From UMGS1649 sp045604405 (lineage in GTDB: Bacteria; Bacillota; Clostridia; TANB77; CAG-465): a DNA stretch of 6,122 nt. The translations under genes were made by a program, and so were the position numbers. The DNA is taken from assembly GCA_045604405.1 (NCBI GenBank), contig JAZUNZ010000019.1, positions 1 to 6,122 on the forward strand. Reading direction: 5' to 3'. The notes below the pieces were generated by a model. That model was given only the letters and a program-made list of their open reading frames with translations, made no database searches and was not told the DNA's origin. Below are positions 1 through 5,651 of the stretch, one piece after another; the stretch's first letter is position 1; every line of letters starts with the position of its first letter.

Positions 1-2
1 AT

Positions 3-326
3 AGTAAAAGATTTAGAAAAAATTTTTCTATATTTAAAGGGAAAAATAAAAATATTGAAATTTTATTTGCTTTTGGTAAATATTGTCCTTATGAATTATC
101 AGAAGGCGATAAATTAATTTTGACGGTTCTTGATTATAGAAACAATGATGAAATAGTAATTCAAAAAGAAGTTACTGGTGATAATATTTTTTCATTTATT
201 CCCTCTGATACTGAAGAACTAGACGTAGGATTTTATAGATATAATGTTAAATTTATACCAGAAGATACAGAAGATATTTATGAAGTTATTGCACCTAGCA
301 CATTTCATATAGAGGCGGGTGAATAA
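3..326 (+). CDS. Small beta-sandwich phage tail/baseplate protein, 5' partial
   Basis: The frame is open from the left edge to the TAA at 324-326, giving 107 visible residues. A TTG at position 120 would make a 68-residue protein, but the family-like pattern begins well before it: FSIFKGKNKNIEI, then YELSEGDKLILTV, IVIQKEV, IPSDTEELDVGFYRYNV and a closing FHIEAGE. There is no in-frame ATG in the window, so the true start lies upstream. The alternation of short beta strands with a 'GDxLxLTV' turn and a 'DTxxLxxGxYxYxV' strand is the layout I know from small Ig-like or BppU-N-like proteins placed just before tail fibre genes, where they act as adaptors or baseplate components. That role is inferred from pattern and position. 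The next gene starts two bases after the stop, so the two are probably translationally coupled. Confidence 0.82.
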   Translation, partial: SKRFRKNFSIFKGKNKNIEILFAFGKYCPYELSEGDKLILTVLDYRNNDEIVIQKEVTGDNIFSFIPSDTEELDVGFYRYNVKFIPEDTEDIYEVIAPSTFHIEAGE

Positions 327-328
327 TA

Positions 329-736
329 ATGGATGAAAGAACAATATGGGAAGATTTAGGAAAAACAAATCCAAGTATAGAATCTGAAGTTATTGAAGTA
401 GGGAATATTAGTGATGTTGAAATAAGATGTCCAAGACCAAATGTTTCAGATAATTATAATAAATTAACTAATAAACCAAAAATTAATGGTGTTACTTTAG
501 AAGGAAATAAGACAGCGGAAGATTTAGGAATAGATGTTTCTGATTTAAATTATGTTCACAATCAAACTGAAGCTTCTGATGAATGGGTTATAGTTCATAA
601 TCTAAATAAATATCCTGCTGTTTCAATAATAGATAGTGCTGGAGACGAAGTTGAAGGCAATGTTCATTATGATACATTAAATCAAGTAACAATAACTTTT
701 ATAGGTTCTTTTAAAGGAACCGCAACATTAAATTAA
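329..736 (+). CDS. Short tail-fibre-like virion protein with HNL C-terminal domain
   Basis: This gene encodes 135 residues. The ATG lies two bases after the previous stop, with a weak G-rich ribosome site (GAGGCGGGTGA, 312-322) inside the end of the previous gene. Residues 1-40 are acidic and unassigned. Residues 43-68 hold YNKLTNKPKINGVTLEGN and then KTAEDLGI, a linker motif common in phage fibre and baseplate proteins of Gram-positive gut phages. Residues 75-135 form a beta domain: YVHNQTEAS, W86, VIVHNL (87-92), PAVSIIDSAG, then VTITF and GTATLN at the very end. This 'HNQ...W.I.HNL...V.D..G' ending is typical of C-terminal domains of tail appendage proteins, where I would expect trimerisation or receptor contact. 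The next gene's C-terminus has a related pattern. There is no signal peptide or membrane segment. The exact position in the virion cannot be told. Confidence 0.88.
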   Translation: MDERTIWEDLGKTNPSIESEVIEVGNISDVEIRCPRPNVSDNYNKLTNKPKINGVTLEGNKTAEDLGIDVSDLNYVHNQTEASDEWVIVHNLNKYPAVSIIDSAGDEVEGNVHYDTLNQVTITFIGSFKGTATLN

Positions 737-756
737 AACGAAAGGGGTAATATAAT

Positions 757-2250
757 ATGGCAAAAAGTTTTTTAGTTGATATTAACTTAAACAAAAATGA
801 ATTGCAAAATGCTATTATTCAAAATTTAGCAACTAACCCAAGCAATCCAAAGCCAGGTCAGGTATATTTTAATACTACAACAAATAGATTTAGAGTATAT
901 ACTGGGACTGAATGGAATGAAATGGGTACTGGTGGTGGAACAGTAACTAGCGTTGATGCTGCTAATACAGACGGGTCATTAACTATTTCTGGTAATCCAA
1001 TTACTTCATCTGGAACAATAACTGTTGACCACACAAATACAATTAGTGCCGTTACAACTTCTGGAATATATCCAATAAAAGTTGATGCAAACGGACATAT
1101 TACTGAGACTGGAACTGCTTTAGGAAATGTTTCAACTACTGCAGCAGGTTTACTTCCAGCATTTAGTTCTGCAAACCAATCATCTACAGCTGTAGCAACA
1201 AATGATTATGTTTGGGATGCGACTACAAATAAATATTCAAAATTGCCAGCAAACGCATTTAAAGATACTACTTATACAGATGGAACTACTGGTTATACTT
1301 TAAAAGCAAAACAAGATAGTGAAGGAAATCAAATTAATACAACTTATGCACCATTAGCAAGTCCGGCATTTACTGGAACTCCAACTGCACCAAAAGCAAC
1401 TGCTGGTGATAGTAGCGACCAAATCGCAACTACATCATTTGTTAGTGAGGCTTTAGGAGCTGTATCTGGTGCAATGCACTTTAAAGGTACTGTTGGTACT
1501 GGTGGAACTGCTGGAACTTCTTTACCAACTAGCGGAGTAACTATTGGTGATACATATAAAGTTGTAACTAAAGGAACTTATGCTGGTCAAACTGCTGGTG
1601 TAGGAGACTTATTTATAGCAACTGCTACTACTCCAACTTGGGCTTATGTACCATCTGGAGATGACGCTGCTGTAACAAGTATTACTGCTGGTACTGGTTT
1701 AACTGGTGGAACAATAACTACTACTGGTACTATTGCTTTAGCAACAAGTGGAGTTTCTGCTGGAACATATCAAGGTATTACAGTTGATACATATGGTAGA
1801 GTAACATCTGCTCAAGATATGGGTTATACAACTAACACAGGTACTGTAACAAGTGTTGGTATAACTGCGGGTAGTGGTATTTCCGTATCAGGAAGTCCAA
1901 TCACTACAAGTGGTTCTATTACAGTAGGACATACAAATAGTATAACTGCTCAATCTACTTCTGGAGTATATCCAATCAAAATAGATGCTAATGGACATAT
2001 TACAGAATATGGTAGTGCTGTAACTATTTTAAAGAAATATGCTGCTACTATAACAGGAGATGCAAGTAAAACAAGCTTTACTATAACTCACAATTTAGGT
2101 AGTAGAGATGTAACAGTTCAAGTATATGATGGTACAAGCTATGAAGAAGTAATTGTTGATGTAACAAGAACTAGCACTTCAGTTGTAACTATCGGATTCG
2201 CTAGTGCACCTGCAACAGGAGCTACTTATAGAGTTGTAGTAATCGGCTAA
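757..2250 (+). CDS. Tail fibre protein with internal repeats
   Basis: This gene encodes 497 residues, with AAAGGGG at 741-747 nine bases before the ATG. Residues 14-56 (NELQNAIIQNL, PKPGQVYFNT, FRVYTGTEWNEM) are the N-terminal module seen in many phage fibres and probably attach the fibre. Residues 61-120 and 362-420 are two copies of one unit, running from GTVTSV through PIT, HTN and YPIK to DANGHITE. Residues 305-355 are a diverged version with the classic SAGTYQGITVDTYGRVTS fibre motif. Residues 197-234 (YAPLASPAFTGTPTAPKA, then QIATTSFV) match the widespread tail-fibre repeat. Residues 238-303 (FKGTVGTGG, GDTYKVV, GVGDLFIA, TWAYVPSGDD) are another familiar fibre module. The C-terminus (429-497) is a beta domain with FTITHNL and a Val-rich end. 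The protein is low in Cys and has no enzyme motif. It is very likely a trimeric receptor-binding fibre; its ligand is unknown. Confidence 0.93.
   Translation: MAKSFLVDINLNKNELQNAIIQNLATNPSNPKPGQVYFNTTTNRFRVYTGTEWNEMGTGGGTVTSVDAANTDGSLTISGNPITSSGTITVDHTNTISAVTTSGIYPIKVDANGHITETGTALGNVSTTAAGLLPAFSSANQSSTAVATNDYVWDATTNKYSKLPANAFKDTTYTDGTTGYTLKAKQDSEGNQINTTYAPLASPAFTGTPTAPKATAGDSSDQIATTSFVSEALGAVSGAMHFKGTVGTGGTAGTSLPTSGVTIGDTYKVVTKGTYAGQTAGVGDLFIATATTPTWAYVPSGDDAAVTSITAGTGLTGGTITTTGTIALATSGVSAGTYQGITVDTYGRVTSAQDMGYTTNTGTVTSVGITAGSGISVSGSPITTSGSITVGHTNSITAQSTSGVYPIKIDANGHITEYGSAVTILKKYAATITGDASKTSFTITHNLGSRDVTVQVYDGTSYEEVIVDVTRTSTSVVTIGFASAPATGATYRVVVIG
937..1116 (+). repeat. Fibre repeat unit, copy 1 (within CDS 757-2250)
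   Basis: These bases encode residues 61-120: GTVTSV, SLTISGNPITSSGTITV, HTN, then GIYPIKVDANGHITE. The same order of motifs recurs at 1840-2016. The copies differ at many synonymous sites (for example GATGCAAACGGACAT against GATGCTAATGGACAT), so this is an old duplication maintained at protein level. Confidence 0.85.
1669..1821 (+). repeat. Diverged fibre repeat unit (within CDS 757-2250)
   Basis: These bases encode residues 305-355. It starts like the other units (AVTSITAGTGLTGGTI, TTTGTI), but its second half carries GVSAGTYQGITVDTYGRVTS instead of the YPIK..DANGHITE form. The 'G.Y..ITVD..GRVT' strand is a well known shaft element of phage fibres, and YPIKVDANGHIT looks like a variant of it. 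Confidence 0.7.
1840..2016 (+). repeat. Fibre repeat unit, copy 2 (within CDS 757-2250)
   Basis: These bases encode residues 362-420: GTVTSVGITAGSG, ISVSGSPITTSGSITV, HTN, then GVYPIKIDANGHITE. It is one residue shorter than copy 1 before the PIT motif. It lies immediately before the C-terminal HNL domain, so the shaft unit and the tip domain are adjacent. Confidence 0.85.
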
Positions 2251-2252
2251 TT

Positions 2253-2260
2253 AAGGAGGT
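2253..2260 (+). promoter_or_regulatory. Perfect Shine-Dalgarno site for CDS 2267-3370
   Basis: AAGGAGGT, the full complement of the 16S anti-Shine-Dalgarno end, sits six bases before the ATG at 2267, in the short gap after the previous TAA. It fixes this start and suggests strong translation. Confidence 0.9.
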
Positions 2261-2266
2261 GGCTAA

Positions 2267-3370
2267 ATGCAACTATTAAGTACATTAAATAGTCTTGATA
2301 ATGTTGCTGATGGTTCTACAAGAAAGCTTCTTAAAACCGCCACTTCAAGCGGTTCTGGGAATGCAGTAACCGCAGTTAGCATTTCAGGCGACACTTTAAC
2401 TTATACATTAGGTTCATCATTTTCATTGAGTAATCATACTCACGATGCAGCCTCTACAAGTGCAGCAGGCTTTATGTCTGCTGCAGATAAAACAAAATTA
2501 AATGCAACTTCAGGTTATTATGGAACTTGTAGTACGGCAAAAGGGACTGCCGCAAAAGTTGTTGATTGTAGTAATTATGTTTTAGCAACTGGTGCAGTTA
2601 TTTATGTAAAATTTACCAACGCTAATGAGTATAATGGTACTGCGACATTAAATGTTAATGGTACTGGAGCAAAAGATATTGCTAGAGTAGGTACAACAAA
2701 AACAACCAGATATTATTGGACTGCAGGAGAATTAGTTGGATTTGTTTATGATGGAACAAATTATTTAATGATTGATAAGGGTACTGCAACAACCACATAT
2801 TATGGTTTAACGAAATTAATAACAACTGCAACGAGTACGTCTGAGGCTTTGGCATTAACTCCAAAAGCATTAAATAGTTTTGCACAAAATATGATTGCTA
2901 ATTATGCAGTATATTCATCTTCCTCTACTTATAATGTAGGAGATAGAGTTAGATATAGTTATAATATTTATGAATGTATTACAGCAATAACTACTGCAGA
3001 AGCGTGGACTGCAGCTCATTGGAAGGCTTTAGACCCTTTACAAACACAGATAGATGAAAAATCTGAGGTTTCCATAAGTAGAGATTTAACTTCTGGAGAA
3101 AAAATAGGTACTATAACTATAGATGGAACAGCAACTGATTTATATGCTCCTGCTACAGGTAGTGTTAATACATCTTTAGCTAGTCCACAACAAACATATT
3201 ATTTAACAGGAGTTCAAACAACTACTGCTGGACAAGGCAATTTATATAATAGTTATTTGTCTAGTACATATACAGGAATAAAATATGTAACTTCTACTTC
3301 TCAAGAAGGTGGAAGTTTATATGTAGACGACAGAGAAGTCGTTACAGGATTATATTATGAAATTTCATAA
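2267..3370 (+). CDS. Tail fibre protein with carbohydrate-binding-like module
   Basis: This gene encodes 367 residues and has the best ribosome site in the window. The N-terminus (LSTLNSLDNVADGSTRKLL) looks like the joining segment of phage fibre subunits. Residues 57-79 hold HTHDAASTSAAGFMSAADKT, the widespread fibre motif. Residues 84-170 form a domain with YGTCSTAKGTAAKVVDC, IYVKFTNAN, TLNVNGTGAKDI, WTAGELVGFVYDGT and YLMID, a module common in phage tail proteins. Residues 178-210 carry a 'YGLTKL..ATSTSEALALTPKAL' linker. Residues 216-254 (SSSSTYNVGDRVRY, YECI, AWTAAHWKAL) resemble the aromatic-rich CBM5/12 or chitin-binding type 3 fold. The C-terminal 100 residues (EVSISRDLTSGEKIGTITI, YYLTG, SLYVDDREVVT) look like a fibre tip. 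No catalytic motif is seen. A receptor-binding role on the tail is very likely; the sugar target is unknown. Confidence 0.92.
   Translation: MQLLSTLNSLDNVADGSTRKLLKTATSSGSGNAVTAVSISGDTLTYTLGSSFSLSNHTHDAASTSAAGFMSAADKTKLNATSGYYGTCSTAKGTAAKVVDCSNYVLATGAVIYVKFTNANEYNGTATLNVNGTGAKDIARVGTTKTTRYYWTAGELVGFVYDGTNYLMIDKGTATTTYYGLTKLITTATSTSEALALTPKALNSFAQNMIANYAVYSSSSTYNVGDRVRYSYNIYECITAITTAEAWTAAHWKALDPLQTQIDEKSEVSISRDLTSGEKIGTITIDGTATDLYAPATGSVNTSLASPQQTYYLTGVQTTTAGQGNLYNSYLSSTYTGIKYVTSTSQEGGSLYVDDREVVTGLYYEIS
2912..3028 (+). other. CBM5/12-like carbohydrate-binding module, copy 1
   Basis: This segment encodes residues 216-254 of CDS 2267-3370: STYNVGDRVRY, YECI, then AWTAAHWKAL. The 'Y.vGD.V.y.g..Y.C......A.....W' spacing is that of chitin-binding type 3 or CBM5/12 modules of secreted sugar-binding proteins. 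It is a call from pattern only. A related copy lies at 5210-5320. Confidence 0.6.
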
Positions 3371-3394
3371 AATAAAAGAAAGGAGAGATAATTA

Positions 3395-5629
3395 ATGGCT
3401 ACAGTTAAGTTTTATAATGATAAAGAAAAAACTCAACAAGTATATCCAGAAATCGACCCAGATGGAAATTACCCTGGTGTCACAGTTGGACTTGCTAATA
3501 ACCTTGTTTCGCCAGACGGTATAAACGATACAGACACTTGGCAATATCGTTCAACTGGTGGCGAACTTGATGTTACTGATGGATATGCAACATTAAAGAA
3601 ACTTATTGGTACAACTGAATCTTCAACTATAGAAGAAAGTCTAACACATAACTTAATTGCAACTGGTGTAACTTCTGTAACTGTAAATACAGAAACATTT
3701 AAAAGCCAAATAAGTACAAGTGGAACATATAACTTTATATACACTCCAACAATCACTTATTCGTCTGCTTTAGTATATTCATTAAATAAAAGCACTTTTG
3801 CTAATTATGTAAGTCAAGCAACTGGAACATATACATTTACTTATACTGCCGTTGTTTCGCCAGTAGATACATCTAGTGTTATACAAACTTTTACACAATC
3901 AACATTTGTTAACAAAGTAAATGAAACACCAGATACTTATACATTTACATATAATGGTTCAAATTGGCAATTAGATGGAACAAACGTAACAATGAGTCAA
4001 TATGGTATTACAACAAAAGGAACTGAAACAAGCGGAACAACAATTACTGTTTATTACACAAGTAATTCTTGGTATTATAATAATGCTTCAATTTCTATGA
4101 GCAATTACGGTATTTCAACAACTGGTTCTGAATCTGTTGGAGATACAATTGCTATATCTTATACATCTAATGACTGGATGTTAAATAACACTGCAATAAC
4201 ACTTGCTGATTACGGAATTACAATTACAGGAGGAAGTGCAGCAATTGATGATAATATTCAAATAGTATTTATTGCTGAACAAGTAGGTGTAATTCAAACT
4301 GCAAATCCAACTGGATTATATAGTGTTGGAATGAACCAATTTAATAAAGACGGTTCACAAATATTTAGAAATTATACATTAAATTCATCTGGTGAAATAA
4401 GTGCAGCAACAGGATATTACGTAGTGTATTTTAAGGTTATAGGAGGAGAAACTTATACTATTTATAATGAAACACCTTCATCTACTGTTAGAGTTGGTTA
4501 TAGTGCAACTATTCCAACTACATCAAGCACTGTTACATTATTAAACACAGTTTCATCATCTGAATGGGCTGATACTTTAATTAATGACTCATATAAGTCA
4601 CACTATTATCCAAATAATCCTGGATATTTAGTTGTTGCAACAAGTGACATTGATAACTTATGCTGCCACTTAACTTGGGAAGCAGTAAATGATGATGTAT
4701 ATGAATCTTATTTTGATTATACATTACCTATTCCATACACTGATGAAAATGGAGATGTAATAACAACTTATGGTTTAGTAAACTTAGATGATGGTGCTCA
4801 ATATTATGATGAAATAAATTTTGAAGACCTTAAATGGTATAAAAGAACAACTAGAATTGAATATAGTGCTGAAAACTTAGCGAATATTCAAGCATTAGGG
4901 GTTCCATATTTATATGATGCAAACTGGATTTATTATGGTATTAATACAGTTGAATATAACTTAGAAGATATTTCTTATTCATATGAAATATCAAACTATG
5001 GTACTGAAGAGTTTATTAATTCTGCATTACCATTAACTGCAACAATATTCTATCAAGAAAACTTAAGAGATAAAATAAGATTCTCTATGGAAGTTATTGA
5101 TAATAAAGTTGAGAAAATTGATAGTGCTTCTACTTATACAGAATATTCAAGTGCAAAAGCATCTTATAACCTAGATAAGGCATTAAGACATATACTTGGT
5201 CTTGATGTAGATACATTCTCAACAAGTAGCACTTATGCTGTTGGCGATTATGTTGTATACGATGGTAAATTGTGGAAATGTACCACTGCCGTAGCAAGTG
5301 CAGGAGCTTGGACTGGTAATGGAATAAGTGTATATAATGATGAAAATGGAGTTGTTTTAGATATTGATACTGCTAAATTCTTAGCATTCTTAGACGCTGA
5401 TAACCCAGGTTCACCTTGTAGCGTTCCAGAACTATATGCAAGTGATGACGGAACTTATTCGGTACATTTAACATATGCACAACATCCTAGTGATTTTGAA
5501 TATGCAAATGCTGCAGCATTAGAAGCTGCAACTGGTATAGTTGTAAGTAGTGCTACAGGAATAGTTCAATTAAGATGTTTGCCAAGTACAGGTAATTGGA
5601 CTGAAAGTTATTTATTTAAAGCAAATTAA
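3395..5629 (+). CDS. Large multidomain tail spike/fibre protein
   Basis: This gene encodes 744 residues, with GAAAGGAG at 3378-3385 before the ATG. The N-terminus (KTQQVYPEIDPDGNYPGVT, VGLANNL, RSTGGELDVTDGYATLKKL) resembles the N-terminal region of large phage structural proteins that carry a 'TTGG..S..DG.A.L..L.G' motif. Residues 101-186 contain three 'TF...V...GTYTFTY' units, and residues 187-292 contain three 35-residue 'W..nn..i....YGI..tG.....d.I.i.y' units. Residues 307-430 form a beta-rich domain (GLYSVGMNQFNKDG, GYYVVYFKVIGGETYTIY) like cell-surface or ligand-binding jelly rolls in spikes. Residues 606-642 hold a CBM5/12-like module (STYAVGDYVVYDGKLWKC, GAWTG). The last 100 residues are unassigned. 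I see no recognisable hydrolase motif, so depolymerase activity is not claimed. It is probably the main adhesin of this tail. Confidence 0.9.
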   Translation: MATVKFYNDKEKTQQVYPEIDPDGNYPGVTVGLANNLVSPDGINDTDTWQYRSTGGELDVTDGYATLKKLIGTTESSTIEESLTHNLIATGVTSVTVNTETFKSQISTSGTYNFIYTPTITYSSALVYSLNKSTFANYVSQATGTYTFTYTAVVSPVDTSSVIQTFTQSTFVNKVNETPDTYTFTYNGSNWQLDGTNVTMSQYGITTKGTETSGTTITVYYTSNSWYYNNASISMSNYGISTTGSESVGDTIAISYTSNDWMLNNTAITLADYGITITGGSAAIDDNIQIVFIAEQVGVIQTANPTGLYSVGMNQFNKDGSQIFRNYTLNSSGEISAATGYYVVYFKVIGGETYTIYNETPSSTVRVGYSATIPTTSSTVTLLNTVSSSEWADTLINDSYKSHYYPNNPGYLVVATSDIDNLCCHLTWEAVNDDVYESYFDYTLPIPYTDENGDVITTYGLVNLDDGAQYYDEINFEDLKWYKRTTRIEYSAENLANIQALGVPYLYDANWIYYGINTVEYNLEDISYSYEISNYGTEEFINSALPLTATIFYQENLRDKIRFSMEVIDNKVEKIDSASTYTEYSSAKASYNLDKALRHILGLDVDTFSTSSTYAVGDYVVYDGKLWKCTTAVASAGAWTGNGISVYNDENGVVLDIDTAKFLAFLDADNPGSPCSVPELYASDDGTYSVHLTYAQHPSDFEYANAAALEAATGIVVSSATGIVQLRCLPSTGNWTESYLFKAN
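3695..3952 (+). repeat. Three 'TF..V...GTYTFTY' repeats (within CDS 3395-5629)
   Basis: Residues 101-186 hold TFKSQISTSGTYNFIYT, STFANYVSQATGTYTFTYT and STFVNKVNETPDTYTFTYN. Copies start about 33-36 residues apart, with variable Ser/Thr-rich filler between them. They run directly into the 35-residue repeats that follow. Confidence 0.8.
3953..4270 (+). repeat. Three 35-residue 'W..YGI.tG' repeats (within CDS 3395-5629)
   Basis: Residues 187-292 hold three units. Trp falls at 191, 226 and 261, and the Gly of 'YGI' at 204, 239 and 274, so the period is exactly 35 residues (105 bases). Each unit reads roughly W-x3-NN-x-(I/V)-x4-YGI-x-(T/I)-x-G-x6-D-x-I-x-(V/I)-x-Y/F. This 'YGIT.tG....GD.I.v.Y' pattern is frequent in tail proteins of Gram-positive phages. 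Confidence 0.88.
5210..5320 (+). other. CBM5/12-like carbohydrate-binding module, copy 2
   Basis: This segment encodes residues 606-642 of CDS 3395-5629: STSSTYAVGDYVVYDGKLWK, CTTAV, GAWTG. It matches copy 1 in the STYxVGDxVxY, Trp/Tyr-x-C-x-T/I and AWT positions. The closing Trp is less clear here, because the Trp-rich end seen in copy 1 (HWKAL) is replaced by NGISVYN. Confidence 0.6.
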
Positions 5630-5635
5630 TGAATG

Positions 5636-5642
5636 AAAGGAG
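5636..5642 (+). promoter_or_regulatory. Shine-Dalgarno site for the ORF starting at 5652
   Basis: AAAGGAG lies nine bases before the ATG at 5652, in the 22-base gap after the previous TAA. It matches the style of the other sites in the operon (GAAAGGAG before the gene at 3395), which supports 5652 as a real start. A nearer ATG at 5633 gives only four codons and overlaps this site. Confidence 0.8.
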
Positions 5643-5651
5643 AATAATTTT

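Noticed and set aside
1..60. Reading frame 1 at the left edge (IVKDLEKIFLYLKGK), possibly the end of another gene
   Set aside because: It reaches a stop at about 115-117 inside the better supported frame and its later part is Ile/Leu/Lys noise from AT-rich sequence.
120..326. A complete 68-residue gene starting at TTG 120
   Set aside because: The frame is open upstream to the window edge and the upstream residues (KGKNKNIEI, YELSEGDKL) fit the same beta-sandwich pattern, so this is the tail of a longer gene.
2682..2885. Minus-strand ORF of 67 residues
   Set aside because: It lies inside the 367-residue fibre gene, has no ribosome site, and its Leu/Gln/Asn-rich product is what antisense of Thr/Asn-rich coding gives.
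3469..3756. Minus-strand ORF of 95 residues
   Set aside because: Antisense shadow of the strongly supported 744-residue gene, with no start signals or recognisable motif.
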